Source: Methanoregulaceae archaeon
GTDB lineage: Bacteria; Armatimonadota; Fimbriimonadia; Fimbriimonadales; Fimbriimonadaceae
Direction of reading: 5' to 3'
Assembly: GCA_020850325.1 (NCBI GenBank)
Contig: JADZEW010000026.1
Coordinates: 62,001-126,000 of the forward strand
DNA length: 64,000 nt
The notes beneath the pieces were generated by a model. The model did not search any database. It was given only the letters and a program-made list of their open reading frames with translations, and was not told where the DNA came from. Below, in pieces: positions 34,262 through 41,707 of the stretch. Each line of letters opens with the position of its first letter. Within the stretch, counting starts at the first letter, position 1. The position numbers and the translations under genes were made by a program.

Positions 34262-35446
34262 CTAAGTTCCTGACTCGGAGAGGGCTTTCGCTTCGGCCAA
34301 ACCGGTCGGATCGCCCACCTTGCGGAACTCGGACGCGGCCTCCGACATGAGAGCTAAGGCCTCCGCTTGCAGTCCTTTGGCCTGCTTGACTTGGGACAGC
34401 TGCAGCTTCGTCCGGGCGATCCACCGCGCATAGCCCTCTCGCTCCCAGAACTCCAGGCAATCGGCCAGCATCTGATCCGCCTTCGCAATATCACCCAGGC
34501 GTAGATGGACGAGCGCCTCTTGCGCTCTGATATCCATGAGCAGGCCGGTGTTCGTCGCACGATCAAATCCCGACCGCGCCGACGCGAACCACGCCAAGGC
34601 ACCCTCGAAGTCACCCTGTGCCGCGGCGAGTACGCCAAGATCGCGCTGGACCATCGCGGTTCCACTCAGGTCGTTGACCCCGATGAACCCGTCGATCGAC
34701 TTCCGCATCCAAGCCTTCGCGGCGGAGTAGTTCTTCAGCTTGAGTTCGGCAACTCCGAGGGCCTGCTGGATGGGCGGATAGGTGCTGGTTTGCCCGGTCT
34801 TCTCCTTGGCCTCGAGCGCGGCGGCATACCCATCTCGAGCCGCATGGAAGCGTCCTTGCGCCAAGTCGATGTCGGCGAGCATCCGCAGTGCCTCGCCCTT
34901 GCCTGAGAGGTCGTCGTGGGTTTGAGCGAGTTGGAGCACCGCTTCGAACTCCGACTTCGCGCGCTGGAGGTCGCCCTTCTGGTACTGCTCGGTGCCTTTC
35001 GCGAGGCGATCGAAGAACTCGACCCGCCAGGTCGGCGTCGGTTGGACGTTCGGCGCGCTCAGCCGACTTCCACCCCAATAGGCTGCCGAGGCGATGGTGA
35101 TTACCACGGCGACCATTGGTACGAGCCGACTCTGCCTTGCCTCCCGGCCGGGCACGTGCTCGGTCTCGGCGGGCTCAACGGGTTCGACCTCAATGAACGC
35201 TTCGTCCCATACGATCTCCAGCCTCTGGAAGGCGACCTTGACCGTCGCCCGATCGACCCGGTCTCCTCGGAGCATGCGGCTAGCGGTCTTTTCGCTCAGG
35301 TGCAGAAGTTCGGCCATGCCGCGGCGGGTCAACTTGCCGTGGCGGTGCTGCTCGCGCCACTCTTGCTCCAGACGAGCCTCCACGATGAGGATCGCCTCGG
35401 GCGTAAGCTTGATACCACGATACTTTCCGTTGCCGGGGGTAGCCAT
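34262..35446 (-). CDS. Membrane-anchored helix-turn-helix protein with TPR repeats
   Basis: 394 residues. The N-terminal 75 residues include an HTH ('RRGMAELLHLSEKTASRMLRG', outlined, recalling lambda-repressor/Xre). A single membrane helix follows near 110-125 ('LVPMVAVVITIASAAYWGG'). The C-terminal 250 residues are tetratricopeptide-like repeats ('GEALRMLADIDLAQGRFHAA', 'AVAELKLKNYSAAKAWM'-type helices). This cytoplasmic HTH, one-pass membrane, extracytoplasmic TPR plan suggests a membrane-bound transcriptional sensor. Partners and targets are unknown. Confidence 0.7.
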   Translation of the reverse strand: MATPGNGKYRGIKLTPEAILIVEARLEQEWREQHRHGKLTRRGMAELLHLSEKTASRMLRGDRVDRATVKVAFQRLEIVWDEAFIEVEPVEPAETEHVPGREARQSRLVPMVAVVITIASAAYWGGSRLSAPNVQPTPTWRVEFFDRLAKGTEQYQKGDLQRAKSEFEAVLQLAQTHDDLSGKGEALRMLADIDLAQGRFHAARDGYAAALEAKEKTGQTSTYPPIQQALGVAELKLKNYSAAKAWMRKSIDGFIGVNDLSGTAMVQRDLGVLAAAQGDFEGALAWFASARSGFDRATNTGLLMDIRAQEALVHLRLGDIAKADQMLADCLEFWEREGYARWIARTKLQLSQVKQAKGLQAEALALMSEAASEFRKVGDPTGLAEAKALSESGT

Positions 35447-35473
35447 AAGAGATGTGCTTGAGCGTACCCTCAG

Positions 35474-35498
35474 CCCTCAAGACTGCGAGTCTTGAGGG
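35474..35498. repeat. Type A short palindrome
   Basis: Perfect type A copy, identical to 30044-30068, in the gap between the HTH-TPR gene and the next exported protein. Confidence 0.85.
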
Positions 35499-35575
35499 AA
35501 GACTTCGGTTCGACATCCCACATCCCACATCCCACAACGCCAACAAGCCAACACACCAACACGCCACAATCACCC

Positions 35576-36499
35576 ATGCTCGCGCTCCTGTTGATCGCCG
35601 CTCAGACGAAGCCGTTCGTCGCCAACGCCGAACTCGGTAAGCCGTACCGGGTCGGCGTCCAGGCGTACATCATCGGCACCAAGACAAAGGTCGACATGCC
35701 CTACTGGCGCACGATCACCGTCAAGTCATTCCGCACCGCGCAGGCGTTTGGCGGGCAGGGCGAGTCGATCATCGCCGAGGCCGGCCAGAAGCTGCTGCTC
35801 ATCGACGTCAACATCAAGAACCCCAACAACGATAAGGTTCAGGTGACCACCGCGGAGACTCTGCGGACGCTGATCTGGGAGGCCAATCTTGCCAAGTCCT
35901 TTCGCTACATCCGCGCCTTTCTGCCGGACGGAGGCACACTGAGGCACGACCTCAAGACGGGCCAAGCGGTGGACGTGACGATGGTGTTGAGTGCGCCCGA
36001 GCACACGCCGTTCGTCCACTTGGGGCTGAGCTACGAGCGCAACAGCAATCAAACCGCGCGCTGGTTCGACGTCATCCCGATCGCGCAGAAATCGAAGTCG
36101 GTGTTCAGCACCGACGGGTTCAACTTCGGACCTTCGGCGACGGTGGCGGCGGACGCTCCCTTCGAGCTCGACGCCTTCCGCTTCGCGATCAGCAAGCCGG
36201 TCAAAAAAGGCGACCACTACGCGGTGACCCTGATCGCGACGAACACGATGCGCATGCCGGCCTCGTGGGGGTGGCAATACTCGGTGACGGAGTTACAGTT
36301 TGCGGGCGGGGCGAAGGTGACCGCCTATCCCTCGACGTACGAACCGGGGACGGACACGATGTGGGGCGGGGAGCTTACGCCAGGCCAAACCAAGCGGCTC
36401 GAGTACCGCTTCTACAACGCGCCGGCCGCCGCGCCGACATCCTTCACCATGAAGCTCAACGCCACCCAGCGCCAGGTGACGGTGGACTTCAGTCGCTAG
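35576..36499 (+). CDS. Exported DUF4352-like protein of unknown function
   Basis: 307 residues from the ATG at 35576. The start 'MLALLLIAAQTKPFVANA' is a plausible short signal peptide. Two related beta domains appear, each with a pattern 'GQKLLLIDVNIKNPNND' / 'DHYAVTLIATNTMRMPAS' typical of DUF4352/Ig-like extracellular modules that describe 'ionic or lipid exposure' proteins of unknown function. The upstream leader holds a (CCCACAT)-type short tandem repeat at about 35515-35535. No clear operon partner. Confidence 0.55.
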   Translation: MLALLLIAAQTKPFVANAELGKPYRVGVQAYIIGTKTKVDMPYWRTITVKSFRTAQAFGGQGESIIAEAGQKLLLIDVNIKNPNNDKVQVTTAETLRTLIWEANLAKSFRYIRAFLPDGGTLRHDLKTGQAVDVTMVLSAPEHTPFVHLGLSYERNSNQTARWFDVIPIAQKSKSVFSTDGFNFGPSATVAADAPFELDAFRFAISKPVKKGDHYAVTLIATNTMRMPASWGWQYSVTELQFAGGAKVTAYPSTYEPGTDTMWGGELTPGQTKRLEYRFYNAPAAAPTSFTMKLNATQRQVTVDFSR

Positions 36500-36508
36500 C
36501 ACGGATCG

Positions 36509-37162
36509 TCACACTCGAATCGTGCCTAGCGGCAAAAGCGCCGTTTGTTCGCCGGTGCTCACGCGGACAAATCGGACTGCGCACGCGTAGCAGCCCGGAC
36601 GCGCGGCGATCTCCACCGATTGCCCTGCCGAGAACTCAACAAACGCCTTCGACCGATAGCGCGTGGCGAACGTCGCCGCAAACAAGTTGGGGAGCGGCTG
36701 GAGAAGCAACTCGGTCACGATCCCCTCGGCATTCGCCGAAGCCGCCGTGAACACAACACCCGACGCCGTCGCCGAGAGTGACACGTCCACCGAGTCGCCA
36801 CCAAAGACATTCTCGGGCGGCCACATCGAAATCAGTGGCTCCAAACCCAACGCGACTTGAGTCTGCCACGCCTTGGCCCCGAGGCGCATGAAGGTTTGCA
36901 CGACAGGAACGGCGCGTTGGCCGGGCTCGGCCTGCGCAAAGGCATACTCCTGCCAAGCCGCGTACTGAGCGCCGTCGAGCATCCGGAAGGCTTGGCCGGC
37001 GTGCCTCATGGCCGAGCGCCAAAGGTCCTGGGCGGGTGTGTTGGGATTGCGCGGGATCACCCGTGGACGCATGACCGTCGCCGACGGCTGCTCGACGAAT
37101 ACGACTCCCGCGAGCCGCCCGGAAAGCCCTCCCGTGAAGGGCATGGTCTTGACCTTGGCCAT
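36509..37162 (-). CDS. SGR/NPNT-motif protein, left paralogue flanking the defence island
   Basis: 217 residues. The N-terminus has 'PFTGGLSGRLAGVVF', then 'PRNPNTPAQDLWRS' and 'LDGAQYAAWQEYAFAQ'; the C-terminal part is beta-rich. The same layout (PF..SGR..GVV, NPNT.AQ, L..Q..AW..YA) is found in the gene at 47586-48299. It resembles DUF6266-like proteins ('SGKVG', 'NPRT.AQ'), which are small proteins of unknown role, perhaps virion or secretion-fibre related. It is on the opposite strand to its paralogue. The pair brackets the restriction island. Confidence 0.65.
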   Translation of the reverse strand: MAKVKTMPFTGGLSGRLAGVVFVEQPSATVMRPRVIPRNPNTPAQDLWRSAMRHAGQAFRMLDGAQYAAWQEYAFAQAEPGQRAVPVVQTFMRLGAKAWQTQVALGLEPLISMWPPENVFGGDSVDVSLSATASGVVFTAASANAEGIVTELLLQPLPNLFAATFATRYRSKAFVEFSAGQSVEIAARPGCYACAVRFVRVSTGEQTALLPLGTIRV

Positions 37163-37224
37163 AACGAAAAGGATCGGCAGCCGCGGCTCTGTTCTGCACC
37201 CCTTCCCGCTCCGTTCGGGTCGGA

Positions 37225-37268
37225 TTCGCTAGGAAACCCTAACGAAGCCCTAACGAAGGGATAGCGAA
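37225..37268. repeat. Palindrome with CCCTAA tandem motif at the left edge of the island
   Basis: TTCGCTA (37225-37231) and TAGCGAA (37262-37268) enclose CCCTAA at 37237 and again at 37248 (11-nt period). A similar CCCTAA-N5-CCCTAA occurs at the right edge at 47492-47508 in the same orientation. Confidence 0.55.
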
Positions 37269-37334
37269 CGCCTAGGGCATCGAAGAGCAAGGAATCGAGC
37301 CGTTGAACCTGGAGCCTGAGGTGGAAGAGCTCCA

Positions 37335-37502
37335 AAACGAAAAAAGTCCGCAAAATGCGGACACGCTATTGACTTCCCTTGTCAAACAACAGGTACTATT
37401 AAACGATTCGGGCCGAGCAGAGCTCAGCCCAAAATCACTTGTCATTGTTTCCGGCTGGAACCGGAGCAATCAACGAGAGGCCGAAGCCTCAACGCGTTTG
37501 CG
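37335..37502 (-). ncRNA. Predicted structured, terminated small RNA
   Basis: On the minus strand, transcription from about 37501 to the T-run at about 37335 would give a RNA of about 165 nt. Reading 5' to 3' it contains a GAGGC-TTCG-GCCTC hairpin, a TCCGG/CCGGA hairpin, a long arm (GATT, GGGC, GAGC paired with GCTC, GCCC, AATC), a TTGAC/GTCAA hairpin, and a terminator stem GTCCGC-ATTTT-GCGGAC (37361-37345) followed by TTTTTT. ACGCG near the 5' end can pair with CGTGT before the terminator, closing a multibranched fold. I recognise no known family. No open reading frame of note is in it. Confidence 0.65.
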
Positions 37503-37585
37503 CAATTAGTATAGGTCAGCGATGCAAGAAATGTCAACATTTTTTGCAAAAATGTCAAGAAATGACATGAGTTGATCTTGCGCAA
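37498..37585. promoter_or_regulatory. Paired TTGCGCAA operators
   Basis: Two perfect 8-bp palindromes TTGCGCAA, at 37498-37505 and 37578-37585, 80 bp apart. The first covers the predicted start of the small RNA and the second lies beyond its -35. Between them is ATGTCA-N5-TGACAT (37552-37568). The arrangement suggests a looping repressor controlling the sRNA and/or the DUF2130 gene. Confidence 0.5.
37508..37537 (-). promoter_or_regulatory. Strong minus-strand promoter of the small RNA
   Basis: On the minus strand: TTGACA (37537-37532), an 18-nt spacer, then TATACT (37513-37508). A second TTGACA lies about 21 bases further upstream (37557-37552). The -35 is perfect and the -10 matches 5 of 6. 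Start expected near 37501. Confidence 0.75.
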
Positions 37586-37635
37586 ATGCAGAGATTCGGT
37601 TTTTCGTCGGCAAGTTCGCAACGAGGAACACGGAT

Positions 37636-38889
37636 ATGCATAACGCAAACAGCATCAACATTACTTGCCCATCGTGCGAGCACACGTTCGCCCTGACCGA
37701 AACGCTGGTTAGCCAGCTCGAAGCGGAAGTCTCCGCGAAATTCCAAGCCGAGCGCAAGCGCGCGGAAGCCGAGATCGCAAAGCGCGAGGCAGACCTCACG
37801 CGACGCGAAGCTGAACGCGATCAAGCCATCGCGACTGCCGTCGCCGCCGCTCGCGTAACCATCGAGGCGGAAGCCAAGACTAAGGCCGGCGAAGCCACGC
37901 GTAAGGACCTGGCCGACCTCCAAGCCCAGCTGAGCGAGGCTAAGGTGAAGCAGAAGCAAGCCGAAGATGCTGAACTCGCCCTCCGCAAGGAGAAGCGCGA
38001 ACTCGAAGCGGCTCGCGAGAGTTGGGAGCTTGAGAAGGCTCGCCAACTCGAAGAGGAGCGGAAGTCGATCCGTGAGCACGAAGCCCAAGTTGCGGGCGAA
38101 GCGGCTCGCCAGCAGATCGCCGAGCGCGATCTCAAAATCAAGCAGCTCTCCGAGCAAGCCGACCTCCTGAAGCGAAAGGCGGAACAGGGCTCCGTCCAGC
38201 TCCAGGGCGAGACGCTCGAGCTCGAACTCCAGTCGGCACTCACCAGCTACTTCAAGACGGACGACATCGAGGAAGTCAAGAAGGGTTGCCGAGGAGGCGA
38301 CTGGCTGCAGCACGTCCGCCCGATGGGAGGATCGTGTGCGGGCACCATTCTGTGGGAGGCCAAGCGAGCCCTGAATTGGAGCAACGACTGGCCCGCGAAG
38401 TCGAAGCAGGACGCGTTCGAACAGGATGCGGCCATCGCGGTCATTGTTTCCGAGGTGTTACCGAAGGGCGTCCAGCATTTCGGGATGGTCGAGGGCGGAG
38501 TTTGGGTGACGAAGCCCGAGCATGCGGTGGCGCTGGCGACGGCACTTCGTTGCACGCTCATCGAGACCGCGCGGGTGCAAGCCGCCGTCGAGGGTCGCTC
38601 GACCAAGGCGGAAGCGCTGTGGGACTACGTCACCGGGCGAGAGTTTAAGACTCGCGTGGAGAACGCGATGGAAGCGTATCGCGACCTGGTGGATGACCAC
38701 CAGAAGGAAAAGACGGCCACGCTGCGCCGCTGGGCGAAGCGAGAGAAGGCGCACGAGCGTCTCGTCGCCAGCCTGTCGGGGATCCACGGCGACATCCAGG
38801 GCCTCGGCGGCGCGGACGTACCCGAGATGGACGAGGGCGAAATCTTAAGTCTGCCGTATACGCACGAGACTCCAAAAAATGCGCAGTGA
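37636..38889 (+). CDS. DUF2130 protein: zinc knuckle, long coiled coil, PD-(D/E)XK-like domain
   Basis: 417 residues. A CPSC knuckle at 11-14, a long charged coiled coil at about 25-190, then the DUF2130 core. In the core, Asp222 ('GGDWLQHV'), Glu241 and Lys243 ('ILWEAKRALNW') have the spacing and strand setting of a PD-(D/E)XK nuclease site. 'AIAVIVSEVLP' follows as the next core strand. DUF2130 proteins are of unknown function; the nuclease reading is an inference. It is the first plus-strand gene of the island and is transcribed away from the predicted small RNA. Confidence 0.8.
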   Translation: MHNANSINITCPSCEHTFALTETLVSQLEAEVSAKFQAERKRAEAEIAKREADLTRREAERDQAIATAVAAARVTIEAEAKTKAGEATRKDLADLQAQLSEAKVKQKQAEDAELALRKEKRELEAARESWELEKARQLEEERKSIREHEAQVAGEAARQQIAERDLKIKQLSEQADLLKRKAEQGSVQLQGETLELELQSALTSYFKTDDIEEVKKGCRGGDWLQHVRPMGGSCAGTILWEAKRALNWSNDWPAKSKQDAFEQDAAIAVIVSEVLPKGVQHFGMVEGGVWVTKPEHAVALATALRCTLIETARVQAAVEGRSTKAEALWDYVTGREFKTRVENAMEAYRDLVDDHQKEKTATLRRWAKREKAHERLVASLSGIHGDIQGLGGADVPEMDEGEILSLPYTHETPKNAQ

Positions 38890-38917
38890 AAAAAGTTATA
38901 GGCGTTGTGCGAACGTC

Positions 38918-38923
38918 TATAAT
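38918..38923 (+). promoter_or_regulatory. -10 element of the leader RNA
   Basis: Perfect TATAAT, 29 bases after the DUF2130 stop. The -35 is weak (GTTATA at 17-nt spacing). The expected start, about 38930, coincides with the first hairpin of the leader RNA. Confidence 0.65.
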
Positions 38924-38929
38924 AGCAGT

Positions 38930-39015
38930 AGGGAGCTACGAGTGCTAACACCCGAGCTCCCGTTGGTTATCGTAATCGCTTCGGCACCAACCGAAGCACC
39001 GACCCGGGAACCGGG
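38930..39015 (+). ncRNA. Structured leader RNA with predicted pseudoknot
   Basis: From about 38930 the transcript folds as: stem GGGAGCT/AGCTCCC (38931-38937 with 38955-38961) with inner GTG-CTAA-CAC; stem GCTTCGG/CCGAAGC (38978-38984 with 38991-38997); and CCCGG-GAA-CCGGG (39003-39015). The loop ACCAA (38986-38990) of the middle hairpin is complementary to TTGGT at 38963-38967, giving an H-type pseudoknot. It precedes the zinc-finger/winged-helix/NYN gene set by about 75 bases and is either a riboswitch-like leader or an independent RNA. I recognise no described family. Confidence 0.6.
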
Positions 39016-39088
39016 CGGACAGCCCATTATGGCGCGGAACTCGATTCCTTGTCAATGGTCAGCCGCTCGGTTCTTAAACATTCAAGAA

Positions 39089-39397
39089 ATGAATGACGTT
39101 GAACAAAGCCGGCTGACCGCGCAAGCGGAGGTCGCAATCGAGAATGTGTTGCGCTCGTATTTCGAGGCGCACCCCGACCAATGGGCGGAACTGCTCCGTG
39201 ATGAAGACTTCGTGCAGACGATGTACTTCACGAGCGGGGTCAAGTTGGATGTCCAGCACCAGCAGATCCATGCACCGGGACCCACCGCTCGCAAGTCAAC
39301 GGGCCATGGCAAGACCCTCTGCAACAATCGCGGTGTGCGAGGTGAGAACGTCACCTGCAAGCACTGTCTGCGCATCTTGGCGCGGAGGGCGGCATGA
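39089..39397 (+). CDS. Small zinc-finger protein
   Basis: 102 residues from the ATG at 39089; upstream in-frame starts run back through the structured leader and lack similarity, so they are rejected. The N-terminal half is acidic and helical. The C-terminal half has a zinc-binding pattern 'GKTLCNN' ... 'NVTCKHCLRIL', Cys and CxxC with a nearby His, typical of small treble-clef-like proteins in phages and mobile regions. It overlaps the next gene by 4 bases. Confidence 0.55.
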   Translation: MNDVEQSRLTAQAEVAIENVLRSYFEAHPDQWAELLRDEDFVQTMYFTSGVKLDVQHQQIHAPGPTARKSTGHGKTLCNNRGVRGENVTCKHCLRILARRAA

Positions 39398-40053
39398 TGG
39401 CACCTCTCATCGCCGAAGGCCGTGATGACTTGGTCCGGAGCGCGATCTTGCGTCACCTCTACAACTCGCGGAAGCGGCGTACCAAGGGATTCAAAACGAC
39501 TGAAATCGAGAAGGAACTTAAGCGCAGCGGAATCAGAGCGGGCGAGGTGAGGTCAAACTTGCCCTATCTGCTGGACAACGAATGGGTTGTGAGAGAGGAG
39601 TCTGAGCGACAGTTCCGCGCGAAGGGCGGAACAATGCAATCGGCGACTGCAACTCGCTACCGCATCTCGGCCAAGGGCGTCGACCTGGTCAACGGACAGG
39701 GTTCACCCTACACTCAGAACCAAGGCAAGTATGCGGGTATCCACATTGAGAACGTGCAAGGCACGGTCATCCTGGGTGACAACAACACCGTCAGCGAGCG
39801 GGCGGTCGAAGTCATCCGACCGCTTGATGCGCTGGCACAGGCTTTGGAAGCAAGCGTCGAGGTTGAAAACCAAGTCAAGTACGACATGCTGGCTGAACTT
39901 GGCACTCTGCGGGCAGCGCTGACCAAGCCAGAGCCGAATCGAACGGTTGTGAGAGCAACCGTCGACGCCCTGGCTCCGCTCGCGAATGTCGCAACGATCG
40001 CCGCATTCTTGCACCAACTGCAAACTGCGCTGAACGGAGGCGGGCTCCTCTAG
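39394..40053 (+). CDS. Winged-helix protein with a short glycine/asparagine beta motif
   Basis: 219 residues. The N-terminal 105 residues read as a winged helix-turn-helix ('VRSAILRHLYN', 'FKTTEIEKELKRSGI', 'NLPYLLDNEWVVREE'). A short motif 'IENVQGTVILGDNNTV' (about 118-133) follows. Its VQGTVILG core and GDNN turn resemble amyloid-like signalling motifs (RHIM-like, or the GDNN-rich tags of bacterial conflict proteins). The C-terminal 85 residues are helical. Start overlaps the previous stop (ATGA). Possibly a tethered effector or adaptor; function is unassigned. Confidence 0.55.
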   Translation: MMAPLIAEGRDDLVRSAILRHLYNSRKRRTKGFKTTEIEKELKRSGIRAGEVRSNLPYLLDNEWVVREESERQFRAKGGTMQSATATRYRISAKGVDLVNGQGSPYTQNQGKYAGIHIENVQGTVILGDNNTVSERAVEVIRPLDALAQALEASVEVENQVKYDMLAELGTLRAALTKPEPNRTVVRATVDALAPLANVATIAAFLHQLQTALNGGGLL

Positions 40054-40060
40054 TCAACTC

Positions 40061-40087
40061 GGCCCGCGTCTTCATTCGGCGCGGGCC
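40061..40087 (+). terminator. Hairpin between winged-helix and NYN genes
   Basis: An 8-bp GC stem (GGCCCGCG with CGCGGGCC). No T-run follows, so it may attenuate or protect mRNA rather than terminate it. Confidence 0.45.
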
Positions 40088-40120
40088 CCGTCTCAATCAA
40101 AACACAGGAAGAAGAAAATA

Positions 40121-40660
40121 ATGGCAATGCATATCTACATCGACAACTCAAATATCTGGATCGAGGGCCAGCGGGTCGCCGCTGTGTTCAACGGGCAAGA
40201 GAAGAACATCAAGGACGCTATCCGAAACAAGACGATGGACAAGTCCTTTCGGATCAACCTTGGCAAACTCAAGTATTTTGCGGGCGGTGATGACGTGAAG
40301 TCAGTGGTGATCTTTGGAAGCCGACCACCTGCATCGGACGCGCTGTGGGACGTGATGCGGCGTCTGGGAATGGAACCGATCATCGTAGACCGCAATCCGT
40401 ATACGAACCAGGAGAAGAAGGTCGACACTGGGCTTGTGACTCGCATGGTGAAGGATGCATACACGAAGTTGGACAAGACTGCAGACCGAATCGTCTTGGT
40501 CGCCGGTGATGCAGACTTCGTTCCGACTGTCCAAGAACTACGCCAGGACGGCTTCGAAGTCGACGTTTGCTTCTGGGCTCACGCTTCACGTGAACTGGCG
40601 GCTGTGGCTTCGGAGTTCTTTGATATGACTCCGCACGTCGAGCACTTGAGGCTGCGGTAG
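40121..40660 (+). CDS. NYN-domain (LabA/DUF88-like) RNase
   Basis: 179 residues, PIN-like NYN fold. Acidic metal-binding residues are Asp8 ('YIDNSN'), Asp102 ('KKVDTGL'), Asp130 and Asp132 ('AGDADFVP'). Such proteins are metal-dependent ribonucleases or RNA-binding regulators, several from toxin or defence loci. It has an AGGAAG Shine-Dalgarno. It stands between two RNA hairpins in the middle of the island, downstream of the winged-helix gene. The target RNA is unknown; the structured RNAs of the island are candidates. Confidence 0.85.
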   Translation: MAMHIYIDNSNIWIEGQRVAAVFNGQEKNIKDAIRNKTMDKSFRINLGKLKYFAGGDDVKSVVIFGSRPPASDALWDVMRRLGMEPIIVDRNPYTNQEKKVDTGLVTRMVKDAYTKLDKTADRIVLVAGDADFVPTVQELRQDGFEVDVCFWAHASRELAAVASEFFDMTPHVEHLRLR

Positions 40661-40679
40661 CTAGCGGGTAGCACCGACG

Positions 40680-40705
40680 CGTGGGGCAACATAGGTTGCC
40701 CCACG
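40680..40705 (+). terminator. Perfect hairpin after the NYN gene
   Basis: An 11-bp perfect stem closing loop ATAG (CGTGGGGCAAC with GTTGCCCCACG). It separates the NYN transcript from the PIN/R-M operon. No T-run. Confidence 0.5.
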
Positions 40706-40744
40706 TACCAAATCACCCTCGCGCATAACGTGCTATAAACACAC

Positions 40745-41704
40745 GTGAGAGGTGACGGAGCCATCGACTACGTTCAAACATCCATCTTGGTGTCGGGGGA
40801 GGGATTTCACGGGCGGTCCGTCCAGCCGGAGGCTCAGGCCGTGTTCGTGCGCCAGACCCTCCAGGCGGTGCGGGATGCGGCGCGGCTGAAGACGCTTCAT
40901 GGCTCACGCATCAAGGGGCGGCCAATCAAGCCGCTGGAGAGCGCCTGGGACCTCCTGATGGAGCCGTGGGAGGCGAGCGGCGAGGAAACCCGGTTCCTCT
41001 TTCGGGCGCCGACGCTCGGCTCGGCGGCACCTGCCCTCTTCGAGCAGCAGGGCTTGTTCGAAGAAGATCGCCTACAGCCGGAATGGACCGTCTTTGACCT
41101 GCTGGGCCAAGTCATTCACGATGTGGACCGTGCGCAAAGGGAGACGACGAATCTCGACTTCGGAATGCTGGACTCGCTCAAGGGATACCGGTCAAGCGTT
41201 CGGGGCGGCAAGGCTCACGCGACCTTTGAGTTCAGTAACCACGCCGCCGCGACCGCGCTGATCGACGAAGATCTCGTGCGAAAGGCGACCGACGCGCTGG
41301 CTACGACGCCGGAGTCACGCCTGGTTCGAGTCGCGGGAAAACTGGACATGCTGAGGCTAAGCAATCGCCTCTTCCAACTGAAGCTCCTCGACGGCAAGGC
41401 TTTACGGGGCGTGTGGCAAGGGGACGAAGCCGAACTGATCGACGCCATGAAACTGCCGGCTGTGGTCATGGAGGGCCTCGCCAACTACCGCGCGAATGGG
41501 GACGTACTGGCGATCGTGGGTAACTCCGTGCGACCGGCGGGTGAAGCGGATCAGGCCTATGGGAAACGTCCGGACCGAAGGAGCGCAAGTCTTCGCATGA
41601 TGATCGGCAAGCCGCAACCGGGGGTTCTGGCCAGCATCATTGGGAAGTGGCCGGGCGACGAAAGCGAGGAAGAGATTGACGACTTCCTGAGGGCGATCGG
41701 ATAG
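40745..41704 (+). CDS. PIN-partner protein, probable large antitoxin
   Basis: 319 residues from the GTG at 40745. It is separated by 3 bases from the PIN gene. There is no recognised family. A late region 'LVRVAGKLDMLRLSNRLFQLKLLDGKA', given in outline, has the alternating strands of an OB-like or beta-barrel antitoxin domain. Typical VapB-like antitoxins are far shorter, so this may be a combined antitoxin and regulator. Function is inferred only from the tight pairing with the PIN toxin. Confidence 0.5.
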   Translation: MRGDGAIDYVQTSILVSGEGFHGRSVQPEAQAVFVRQTLQAVRDAARLKTLHGSRIKGRPIKPLESAWDLLMEPWEASGEETRFLFRAPTLGSAAPALFEQQGLFEEDRLQPEWTVFDLLGQVIHDVDRAQRETTNLDFGMLDSLKGYRSSVRGGKAHATFEFSNHAAATALIDEDLVRKATDALATTPESRLVRVAGKLDMLRLSNRLFQLKLLDGKALRGVWQGDEAELIDAMKLPAVVMEGLANYRANGDVLAIVGNSVRPAGEADQAYGKRPDRRSASLRMMIGKPQPGVLASIIGKWPGDESEEEIDDFLRAIG

Positions 41705-41707
41705 GCC

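Noticed and set aside
37303-37509. 68-residue open frame (TTG start) on the plus strand in the island's left gap
   Set aside because: It is antisense to the predicted structured small RNA, overlaps its terminator, has a weak start and no recognised similarity.
37163-37635. CRISPR array or attachment-site repeats
   Set aside because: The repeats are short palindromes and CCCTAA pairs without regular spacers; no cas gene or integrase is nearby.
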